Assembly (NCBI GenBank): GCA_019638575.1
Contig: JAHBTN010000002.1
Coordinates: forward strand, 178,719 to 242,718
Direction of reading: 5' to 3'
Length of the DNA stretch: 64,000 bases
Origin: Ferruginibacter sp.
GTDB lineage: Bacteria; Bacteroidota; Bacteroidia; Chitinophagales; Chitinophagaceae
The position numbers and the translations under genes were made by a program. Below are positions 52,801 through 59,317 of the stretch, in pieces (the stretch's first letter is position 1; each line of letters opens with the position of its first letter). Below the pieces are notes generated by a model that saw only the letters and a list, made by a program, of their open reading frames with translations, was not told the origin of the DNA and made no database searches.

Positions 52801-52991
52801 GCAATGGCTGCCGCTGCTGTACTAAAACCAAGATATTTAAGAAAATCCCTGCGTGGAGTTGTTGCCTCTAATATACCTTTATCATCAAGGTCGGCCAATG
52901 GCAGTTCTTCTTTAAATTCATTTTTGGTTGATTCCTGAAAACTTTCTGTGTAATTCAGTTCTCCAAAACTTTGCCAGTATTTTTTCTTCAT
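49845..52991 (-). CDS. actB: Alternative Complex III subunit ActB (Mo-family protein fused to FeS)
   Basis: This 1048-residue subunit joins an N-terminal half related to molybdopterin oxidoreductases, which lacks the cofactor in characterised ACIII, to a C-terminal ferredoxin half. The N-terminus has a Tat-like RRDFLKYLGFS signal at about residue 47, hence the label TAT-variant. Cysteine clusters for three [4Fe-4S] and one [3Fe-4S] centre are seen: CTGCSACVIAC, CQHCDNAPCENVC, CIGTRYCANNC, and CSFCVQRLQ with CMQAC. ActB takes electrons from ActC and passes them to ActA. It is encoded between actA and actC. Confidence 0.95.
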   Translation of the reverse strand: MKKKYWQSFGELNYTESFQESTKNEFKEELPLADLDDKGILEATTPRRDFLKYLGFSTAAAAIAASCEVPVHKAIPYLNKPDNEIPGVANYYASTYVNGGDTIPVVVKQRDGRPIKIEGNELSTITNGGTNAQAQASVLDLYDNTRLRYPMQKDGKSFKEVTSFDAFDKMVGADITGKSIALLTGTINSPTTLQLINEFISKHPGSRHVQYDAVSYSGMLQANEACYGKRAIPSYHFDNAKVIVSLSADFLGTWLSPVEFAYQYSKGRKVTGEKVELNRHIQFESMISLTGSNADDRYTHKPSQIGAVALALAAKLGVAVTAPSIADARLAKGIDDTVAALNANKGAALVVCGSNDVNVQIIVNAINEAIGANGKTINWGMTSNYKNGIDADMVKLIDDMNSGTINAVLVYGVNPAYSYSDSKKFKDAFAKVTSVSFNAAMDETTELCKYILPAHHWLESWGDAEPKTGYYSLIQPTINPLFKTRAFQTSLIKWSAAAGSMVNDYETYFKTYWNAKLGSVDVYEKALQDGVIEPASMPVAGGTYNGAKTAEAAAALASVKGAETEIYFYEKVSIGNGSQANNPWLQELPDPLTKVTWDNYAMISPAMAKALVGIDVMTMEGGQQSNYEVHPEKPVIKVTAANGKSVELPVIVLPGMNKNTIALAVGYGRESANKEDTATNIGKSANGAGKNVYPLIGFSGTNVNFSVATAEKTGATYPLAQTQIHGFTEGRAILHETNLKSYNANPEALLEEVAKERESITAGGSKDFINDATIYPNFEKPGIKWGMSIDLNTCTGCSACVIACTAENNVSVVGKQQVQRFHDMQWLRIDRYFTGDMENPDVVFQPMLCQHCDNAPCENVCPVAATNHSSEGLNQMVYNRCIGTRYCANNCPFKVRRFNWLDFTGADSFPDNQKPILGGYMDESVMQMNDDLTRMVLNPDVTVRSRGVMEKCSFCVQRLQDSKLEAKKQQNPKLVRNVKTACMQACPTHAISFGNVNDKESDVYKIRNVDQKHRSFYVLEHLHVLPNVNYLAKVRNTDRHIGGEEAEA

Positions 52992-52999
52992 AATATGAT

Positions 53000-53030
53000 A
53001 ATGTGCTAACTAATGTGCTAGTGTGCTAAT
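53000..53030. repeat. TGTGCTA repeats in the actA-actB spacer
   Basis: TGTGCTA occurs three times (53002-53008, 53014-53020, 53022-53028) in the 40-bp gap between the actB start and the actA stop. Confidence 0.7.
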
Positions 53031-53031
53031 T

Positions 53032-54318
53032 TTAATAATGACATTTCTGACACTCGGTTCCACCAATGCTTTCTACTGTTACGCTATCCATTTTATGGTT
53101 CTTTAGGTCGTTATGGAATTTCTCGTAAATACTGTAGAATTTATTTCCAGTTCCATTGTCTTTGTCGTAAAAATCAACTTTTGTTTGCCTGTGGCAATTG
53201 ATACACCAACCCATGCTTAATGGTGCAAACTGGTGTACTTCGGGCATTTCCTGGATATTGCCATGGCAGGTTTGGCATTGTTGCTTACCTACTTTAACAT
53301 GCTGACTGTGGTTAAAGTAAACGTGGTCGGGCAGGTTGTGGATCTTTATCCATTCAATTGGTTTTGATCCGTCGGGCATGCCATCATTGTCATTATCGGG
53401 ATTGTAAGATTTTGTACTGCTGTTCCAACCTGCGTAAGCATATAGTTTTTGTATTTCGGCAGTACCATCTACTTTAACTCCGTTTTCTCTTACTAATTCG
53501 TCGGGGCCTTCGTATTTATCAATTGCTTTATGGCAGTTCATACAAACATTAACCGATGGTATGCTTGCCTGTTTACTATCCTGTGCACCGCCATGGCAAT
53601 ACAGGCAACTGATTTGGTTGGTTCCTGCATGCACTTTATGAGAGTAGAATATAGGTTGTTGCGGCTGGTAATCCTGTTGGCGGCCGAGGCCAATGGCAGC
53701 ATTGATGGTATAAAATCCACCCACGGTAAATAATACCAGTATGGCTACCATTATATATGTCTTGTTTTTATAAACAGGTACAGGTTCGGGGCGAATTACG
53801 CCTTCTTTTTCATCGGAGAGTTTACGAAGGTTGCTGTTAACCTGCAACAATACAAATGCAATAAGGGCCAGCACCATGGTTAAAATACCAAATATCAACG
53901 AGTCGTTAGAAGTGCCTGTTTCGCCACCCAGAGCAGAAGGGGCAGCTACCGGTGGAGCCCAATCATCAACATACTTTAATATAGCATCTACATCTTCTTT
54001 TTTAAGTTGATTGTGGAAAGCAGTCATCTGCGTTTTGTTGTGATCATTGAAAAGCTTCACAGCATAAGCATCACCGCTTGCTATCACTTCGGCCGAATTG
54101 GCTATCCAGCGATAAATCCAGTCGCCGCCGGGCACCCTGTCTTTCCACCCCTTTAATGCAGGGCCGGTAAAATCTTTATCTACTTTATGGCAGGCCGCAC
54201 AATTGGCTTTAAAAAGCGCTTCACCATCTGCAGCAAACGACTGCTGATTAACAGACAGTAAAACAACTAAAAATATACTTGCAAATATTCTGTTAAAGAT
54301 TTTTCGATAGCGACTCAT
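53032..54318 (-). CDS. actA: Alternative Complex III subunit ActA (multihaem cytochrome c)
   Basis: The 428-residue protein has six CxxCH haem motifs: CAACH in an N-terminal class I-like domain (about 40-125), then CLYCH, CMNCH, CQTCH, CINCH and CQKCH in the C-terminal part after a membrane helix (LIFGILTMVLALIAFVLLQV). Characterised ActA has five haems, so the front monohaem domain looks like an added fusion. The last motif lies two residues from the C-terminus. The signal peptide covers residues 1-29. It heads the ACIII operon. Confidence 0.93.
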   Translation of the reverse strand: MSRYRKIFNRIFASIFLVVLLSVNQQSFAADGEALFKANCAACHKVDKDFTGPALKGWKDRVPGGDWIYRWIANSAEVIASGDAYAVKLFNDHNKTQMTAFHNQLKKEDVDAILKYVDDWAPPVAAPSALGGETGTSNDSLIFGILTMVLALIAFVLLQVNSNLRKLSDEKEGVIRPEPVPVYKNKTYIMVAILVLFTVGGFYTINAAIGLGRQQDYQPQQPIFYSHKVHAGTNQISCLYCHGGAQDSKQASIPSVNVCMNCHKAIDKYEGPDELVRENGVKVDGTAEIQKLYAYAGWNSSTKSYNPDNDNDGMPDGSKPIEWIKIHNLPDHVYFNHSQHVKVGKQQCQTCHGNIQEMPEVHQFAPLSMGWCINCHRQTKVDFYDKDNGTGNKFYSIYEKFHNDLKNHKMDSVTVESIGGTECQKCHY

Positions 54319-54362
54319 ACAGTTATTTCGGGGCTAATGTGGAAAAATGTCCTGTTCACTTG

Positions 54363-54370
54363 CAAAAATA
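54363..54370 (-). promoter_or_regulatory. Candidate -7 element for the ACIII operon
   Basis: The minus strand reads TATTTTTG, matching TAnnTTTG, 45 bp before the actA start. A TTG lies 22 bp further upstream as a weak -33 candidate. The rest of 54319-54551 shows nothing else. Confidence 0.45.
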
Positions 54371-54551
54371 AGGTAGGATACTGACAATATATCAACATTT
54401 CAGAATTTTTTTTTTCCTTATCCAGCATGGGTTTCAGCGGATTGCACCGTTTTTTATATTTCAATTGTCATGTATTTGTAAACAATTTTAAGCCTAAAAA
54501 AATTATCGTTTTAGAGGATTAAATCACAAATTTTTAGTCCACTTTTGCCGC

Positions 54552-55466
54552 ATGTTTGAAAAACTTAAAGCCCGTTGGAATGTAAATACTACCAGGTTGG
54601 TATTAATTATAGCCACTTTTGCATTGGGTGGCAGCCTTTGCGGATATACAGGCCGTAAAATTCTTTTATTAACGGGATTAGAGAAAGGGGTTATATGGGT
54701 ACTATTATATATTATATTAATAACCTTGCTTTGGCCTTTATGTGTTTTGCTTATCAGTATCCCATTGGGCCAATTTGCTTTTTTTAAAAAGTATATATAC
54801 AGGATTGGCAAAAAAATGACAAGCCATAAAAAAAATAATCATCCACCAACAATAAAGCTGGCAGTTTTTGCCAGTGGCGCCGGTAGCAATGCCGAAAAAA
54901 TTATAGCTGCATCAAAATCTTACCTCAACAAAAACAATGATACGGATATTGCAAAACAAACAACTAATTGGGAAGTAGCGCTAATTGTTTGTAATAAACC
55001 CGGTGCAGGGGTTTTAAAAATAGCATCCAACCATGGTATCCCTGTATTGATGATTGAAAAAAAACGATTTGATAACGGAGATAATTATTTATTAGAGTTA
55101 AAAAAATTTAAAATTGATTTTATTGTATTAGCCGGATTTTTATGGAAAATACCGCCTGCATTAATAAATGAATACCCTAAAAAGATTATTAATATTCACC
55201 CGGCATTATTACCTAAATATGGGGGAGCAGGTATGTATGGCAGTAAAGTTCATGAAAAAGTAATTGCTGCAAATGAAAAAGAAAGCGGAATAACCATTCA
55301 TTATGTTGATGAATTGTATGATCATGGTGAAATTATCTTCCAGGCTAAATGTACAGTAACCGACTCTGACAATGCCGAAACACTTGCTAAAAAAATACAT
55401 GTACTTGAGCATGCTCATTATCCCGTTGTTATTAACAGCCTGTTACAAAAGCAAAATGATAGTTAA
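54552..55466 (+). CDS. purN: DUF6787 membrane domain fused to phosphoribosylglycinamide formyltransferase
   Basis: One 304-residue frame holds two parts. Residues 1-88 have two membrane helices and match DUF6787 (ATFALGGSLCGYTGRK, then WPLCVLLISIPLGQFAFFKKYI). Residues 101-304 are PurN, which transfers the formyl group of 10-formyl-THF to GAR in purine synthesis. The active-site Asn and His are in NIHPALLPKY, with the catalytic Asp in HYVDELYDHGE. PurN alone could start from the ATG at 54816 (MTSHKK). In most relatives PurN is soluble and of about 190 residues. If translated whole, PurN would be tied to the membrane. Confidence 0.85.
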   Translation: MFEKLKARWNVNTTRLVLIIATFALGGSLCGYTGRKILLLTGLEKGVIWVLLYIILITLLWPLCVLLISIPLGQFAFFKKYIYRIGKKMTSHKKNNHPPTIKLAVFASGAGSNAEKIIAASKSYLNKNNDTDIAKQTTNWEVALIVCNKPGAGVLKIASNHGIPVLMIEKKRFDNGDNYLLELKKFKIDFIVLAGFLWKIPPALINEYPKKIINIHPALLPKYGGAGMYGSKVHEKVIAANEKESGITIHYVDELYDHGEIIFQAKCTVTDSDNAETLAKKIHVLEHAHYPVVINSLLQKQNDS

Positions 55467-55522
55467 ATAGCTGATTGCTTATTTGCATAAACATTATTTT
55501 TACCGCTGTTAATCTTTAGTAT

Positions 55523-56296
55523 TTGCATATATTTTTTAAGATATTCTTTTTGTTTTCATTTTCCTTTTACACAGCCGGCAAATTGGTAGCCCAGGTAACA
55601 GTATCAGGTACGGTTTACGATGAGTCAAAAAAAAATTATGTAGAAAATGTACTGGTGCAAAGCTCTTCAGGAAAATTCGCCACCTCCGATACGCTTGGCA
55701 ATTATAAAATTGCTGTTGCTGAAAATGATTCACTGGTTTTTATATACAAGGATAAACCCACCCAAAAATTTGCTGTAGCGCAAATACCCAACCTGCAGCA
55801 TTTTGATATTTCGTTGCACATAAAAGTAAAAAGCAAGTACAGCACTTTAAAAGAAGTGGTGGTGGTTACCAAATCGTACCAGCAAGACTCGGTAGAAAAC
55901 CGTGAACTGTATGCAGATTTTTATAATTACCGTAAACCAACCATACGTACAAGTGTATCACCCGATGGTGCCGTAGGCGCCGACCTTGATGAAATCATTA
56001 ACCTTTTCAGGTTTAAAAGAAACAAGCGTATGCAGGCATTTAGAAACCGGCTTGAAAAACAAGAACAGGATAAATATGTTGCCTGGCGCTTTAATAAAAA
56101 ATTTGTTGGCCGCATAACGCAGTTAAAAGGCGAAGAACTGGACAGCTTTATGGTGCGTTATTTACCAACTTATGAATTTGCAAGCACTGCTGATGAGGTA
56201 AGTTTTAACAGGTATATCCTTAATTCTTCTTATGCTTTTAAATTTCTTTGGGAAAATAAACAGAACCAACGCAATCCTGCCAAAAAAGAAAACTAA
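55523..56296 (+). CDS. Carboxypeptidase-like regulatory domain protein
   Basis: The 257-residue protein has a signal peptide (1-24, ending GKLVAQ), then a CarboxypepD_reg-like Ig fold (VTVSGTVYDESKKNYVENVLVQSSSG, seen in two parts, with SDTLGNYKIAV). Such domains usually precede TonB-dependent barrels, but here a helical, charged region follows (GADLDEIINLFRFKRNKRM) and no plug or barrel exists. The only start is TTG at 55523, since a stop lies six bases upstream and no in-frame ATG exists near the front. It lies 56 bp after the PurN gene. Confidence 0.75.
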   Translation: MHIFFKIFFLFSFSFYTAGKLVAQVTVSGTVYDESKKNYVENVLVQSSSGKFATSDTLGNYKIAVAENDSLVFIYKDKPTQKFAVAQIPNLQHFDISLHIKVKSKYSTLKEVVVVTKSYQQDSVENRELYADFYNYRKPTIRTSVSPDGAVGADLDEIINLFRFKRNKRMQAFRNRLEKQEQDKYVAWRFNKKFVGRITQLKGEELDSFMVRYLPTYEFASTADEVSFNRYILNSSYAFKFLWENKQNQRNPAKKEN

Positions 56297-56305
56297 TTAA
56301 TCTTT

Positions 56306-57571
56306 CTATTTTAATATTTCTTTAAGTACATTAAAATCTCCGTCAATTTTATCTTCAATCTTTAATCCCAAAATGTGTGCTATCATGGGGTAAATATTTA
56401 TATTGGCAAAATTACCAATCTCATAATGTTCTTTAAACGCCGGGCCCCATGCATAAAAAGTTGCCTGCATTTCGGGTAATGAGTTATCAAAGCCATGAGC
56501 GCCATAAGCAATTTTTCTTCCCCAAAAACTAAACCCTTTGGGCAGGTGTGGCACCATCAATATATCACCAATACGTTTGAACTTATCGTTTTTTGTGCGG
56601 TAATGCCATTTCTTTGGTGTTTTATTAGCCAGGTACACATCATAATCTTTAGCACTTGCTTTTAATTTTTTGTATGTTGGTTTAATGTCTTTTTTATCTT
56701 TTGCATATAAATGAGCTGTAGCGCTGCCCGATGTTATCCAAAATTTTGAAGTATCTACTGCTGCAGGTAATGGTATTGTATTTAAAGTATCCAAATTGGT
56801 CATGCCATGATCGGATACAAAAACAAAATTTACAGGCAGGTTAAGGCCGTTACACATTTCATACATCTTTTTTACCGACTGATCAATAAAATGTACCGCC
56901 GCTTCTGTTTGCGGAGAATTGGTTCCGTACCGGTGTTCTTCATGATCCACTTCGGGAAAATAAAATGTGATGAAATGGGGCCTTTTTTCTTCGGGTAATT
57001 GCAGCCAGTTTTTTAAAATTTCAATGCGCCTGTCAATAGGAATTGCTTCGTTGTAATTATAATAATAAGTAGGGTCTACGCCATCAATATGGCTTTCGGA
57101 GCCTACCCAATAAAAACTGGCGCTTAATAATTTTTGTCTTTCGGCCAGCACCCACAACGGGGTTCCTCCGTACCAGGACGGGTCTTCCACTGCTTTTTTA
57201 TTTCCAACCCTGTAAAACTGGTTTCTCATTTTGTCGTAAAACGAATTATCTACAATACCATGATGGCTGGGGTATAAGCCGGTAATGATAGAATAATGAT
57301 TGGGAAAAGTAAGAGATGGGTAACAAGGTTTCATAGAAGTGGCTTTTACTCCGCCTGCACTTATTGTTTTTAAAAATGTTGCATTGTATTTTTCCGCCAA
57401 ATCATACCTGAACCCATCGGCAGAAATTAAAATCAAATATGGTTTTTGCATTTGTTCAGGGGCATTGCTGCGGTCTGCAATTATTTTTTGTGTGGTATCC
57501 TGCGCCTGAACAGTACTACTATATACAACCGAAACAAATAAAAAGAACAAAAGATTTTTTTTATGGAACAT
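56306..57571 (-). CDS. Ectonucleotide pyrophosphatase/phosphodiesterase (NPP family)
   Basis: The 421-residue protein has a signal peptide (1-23) and the alkaline-phosphatase-superfamily core of NPPs: LISADGFRYD (metal Asp), the nucleophile Thr in SLTFPNHYSIITGLYPSHHGIV, then PEVDHEEHRYG, FVSDHGM and GAHGFDN for the metal ligands. It should cleave nucleotide or phospholipid phosphodiesters in the periplasm. It is divergent from the hemerythrin gene. Confidence 0.9.
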   Translation of the reverse strand: MFHKKNLLFFLFVSVVYSSTVQAQDTTQKIIADRSNAPEQMQKPYLILISADGFRYDLAEKYNATFLKTISAGGVKATSMKPCYPSLTFPNHYSIITGLYPSHHGIVDNSFYDKMRNQFYRVGNKKAVEDPSWYGGTPLWVLAERQKLLSASFYWVGSESHIDGVDPTYYYNYNEAIPIDRRIEILKNWLQLPEEKRPHFITFYFPEVDHEEHRYGTNSPQTEAAVHFIDQSVKKMYEMCNGLNLPVNFVFVSDHGMTNLDTLNTIPLPAAVDTSKFWITSGSATAHLYAKDKKDIKPTYKKLKASAKDYDVYLANKTPKKWHYRTKNDKFKRIGDILMVPHLPKGFSFWGRKIAYGAHGFDNSLPEMQATFYAWGPAFKEHYEIGNFANINIYPMIAHILGLKIEDKIDGDFNVLKEILK

Positions 57572-57702
57572 GATTTTACTATTTTAAAAATGAATTAGCC
57601 AATTGGTAATTTACTGCAACAATTCATCTCTGCAAAAAATTCAATTTTGTAAACCTCTCCATCAACTTATTTATATTTACATAAAAGCTGCGTAAAATTT
57701 TT

Positions 57703-57718
57703 TTTGATACATATCAAA
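57703..57718. promoter_or_regulatory. FNR/CRP-type palindrome upstream of hemerythrin gene
   Basis: TTTGAT-ACAT-ATCAAA contains the full FNR consensus TTGAT-N4-ATCAA. It ends 8 bp before the ATG at 57727. Confidence 0.6.
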
Positions 57719-57726
57719 TCAACCAA

Positions 57727-58239
57727 ATGAACAAACCTCTTTATAATTTTTTTACAAACGATCATCACCGGATAGAAGCTTTATTGAATAAAGCAACAGA
57801 AAAAGCAGGCGAATTTGAAATGGAATCTTACCTGCAGTTCAGGATTGGCTTGCTTACACATATTAAGATGGAAGAAAAGATTCTATTTCCTGCTGCACAA
57901 AAAGCAAATAACAATATACCGCTACCAATTGCCGCCCGGTTAAGGGCCGAGCATGGCGCCTTAACTTCGCTGATGGTACCGCCGCCAAGTGCAGGATTAG
58001 TAAAAGTTATCCGGCATGTTTTAGAAAAACACGACCTGGCCGAAGAAGAGCCCGGTGGCATGTATGATGCCTGCGAAGCATTAACCAAAAACCAGGTAAA
58101 CGAGTTGTTGGAACAATTAAGTAAAGTAACCGAGGCTCCTGTGCACCCTCATAACACTGCCGCTTATGCGCTTGAATCGGCAAAACGATCGTTACTTAGG
58201 GCCGGTTATAACTATGATGAAATTGCTAACACTGCTTAA
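57727..58239 (+). CDS. Hemerythrin-domain protein
   Basis: The 170-residue four-helix protein has the di-iron pattern: NDHHRIEALL, then LLTHIKMEEKILFP (HxxxE), then RAEHGALTSLM, then LEKHDLAEEEPGGMYDACE. Such proteins bind oxygen or NO or repair FeS clusters (Ric/ScdA type). The FNR-type site immediately before the start supports control by oxygen or NO. A hypothetical gene follows 76 bp later. Confidence 0.87.
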   Translation: MNKPLYNFFTNDHHRIEALLNKATEKAGEFEMESYLQFRIGLLTHIKMEEKILFPAAQKANNNIPLPIAARLRAEHGALTSLMVPPPSAGLVKVIRHVLEKHDLAEEEPGGMYDACEALTKNQVNELLEQLSKVTEAPVHPHNTAAYALESAKRSLLRAGYNYDEIANTA

Positions 58240-58315
58240 TCATTTCATCAAACTATTTATACAAATTGTAATCCCAGGATTAATAAACTTATCAAAAAAA
58301 AACAAACCTTATTTT

Positions 58316-58861
58316 ATGGAAGAAAATCAATTAACACTTGGTATTGGAACCCGATTACAACACACACAGTTTGGACCGGGTGTAATTGTAGCAGTAAAAT
58401 ATGCCACTTACCTAATTTCATTTATCCATCATGGTATAAAAGAAATTGATAAAACCGATACAAACCTTGATGAAATTATTGCTGAAAATATTACTGCTGA
58501 AGTTGAAACTGTATCAGGAGTAGAAAAATCTTTACTGAAAATATTAAGGCAATGGAGCGATGTTACAGAAGTTGTTCCGCTTGGAGATAAATGGATTGGC
58601 GGCACTATGAGTTTGCAGGCAGCCGATAAAACTTTAAAGCCAAAAGACATCCCGATTGATGATTTTTTTCACAAGATAGTAATGCTTCGTGACAGGCTTC
58701 GAGTGCTGGAACAAAACATTAACAGCCACAAAAAACTTACCGATGAAGAAAAAGTAAACCTGCAGCAATATATTACAAGATGCTATGGCAGCCTCACTAC
58801 TTTTAATGTGCTTTTTAAAAACAAAGAGCATTGGTTTGTGGGCGAAAAGGCGGATAAATAA
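58316..58861 (+). CDS. Uncharacterised protein with N-terminal Tudor-like segment
   Basis: The ATG at 58316 gives 181 residues; the frame opens earlier at 58166, but that part overlaps the hemerythrin gene and looks non-coding. Residues 8-45 (GTRLQHTQFGPGVIVAVKYATYLISF in two pieces) recall the small beta-barrel at the end of UvrD/PcrA-type helicases. The rest is mostly helical, with IDDFFHKIVMLRDRLRVLEQNIN and ITRCYGSLTTFNVLFK. No family name is certain. It may be cotranscribed with the hemerythrin gene. Confidence 0.6.
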   Translation: MEENQLTLGIGTRLQHTQFGPGVIVAVKYATYLISFIHHGIKEIDKTDTNLDEIIAENITAEVETVSGVEKSLLKILRQWSDVTEVVPLGDKWIGGTMSLQAADKTLKPKDIPIDDFFHKIVMLRDRLRVLEQNINSHKKLTDEEKVNLQQYITRCYGSLTTFNVLFKNKEHWFVGEKADK

Positions 58862-58927
58862 CTTCAAATAGCTTGCACAAGTAAATTTTAATGCTTATTT
58901 TTTCTTCCTTAAAACAAACAGCAAAAC

Positions 58928-59284
58928 ATGAAAAAATTCATTCCAACCAGAGTAGCCGAAATTATTTACGCACTTATCATTGGTTATTTTGGCGCTTTTC
59001 ATTTAAAGTATGGTGCCGATATTAAAGGCGTTCCCGGATATTTTCCGGGCAGCGAAACCATTTGGGTTTATTTAGTGGGAGTATGTTTTGGTTTGGCTGC
59101 CATTGCTATCATCATCAATAAATTTAAAACACTTGCCTGCTATTTACTGGCAGCCATGTTTTTTATTTTTATTCTTACCATGCATGTACCACAGGTAATG
59201 AAAGATGGTAATTTATACCAATTACTTAAAGATGCCGGGTTGGCAATGGCTGCCATAATGATTGGCAATAACAGCAAGCATTAA
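58928..59284 (+). CDS. DoxX-like membrane protein
   Basis: The 118-residue protein has four helices with VAEIIYALIIGYFGAFHLKYG first, then the loop GVPGYFPGSETIWVYLVG, and the pair ACYLLAAMFFIFILTMHVPQVM and KDAGLAMAAIMIG at the end. This is the DoxX/DoxD-like pattern. The function in Bacteroidota is unknown. It follows the preceding gene by 66 bp on the same strand. Confidence 0.7.
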   Translation: MKKFIPTRVAEIIYALIIGYFGAFHLKYGADIKGVPGYFPGSETIWVYLVGVCFGLAAIAIIINKFKTLACYLLAAMFFIFILTMHVPQVMKDGNLYQLLKDAGLAMAAIMIGNNSKH

Positions 59285-59317
59285 ACTTGGCAATGATGCA
59301 TAAATGCCAATCAATTT

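Noticed and set aside
55523-56296. Truncated TonB-dependent receptor
   Set aside because: Only the front Ig-like domain fits; the following helical region has no plug or barrel remains, and the gene ends cleanly.
58166-58315. Longer N-terminus for the hypothetical gene at 58316
   Set aside because: The extra 50 codons overlap the hemerythrin gene and do not resemble the rest of the protein.
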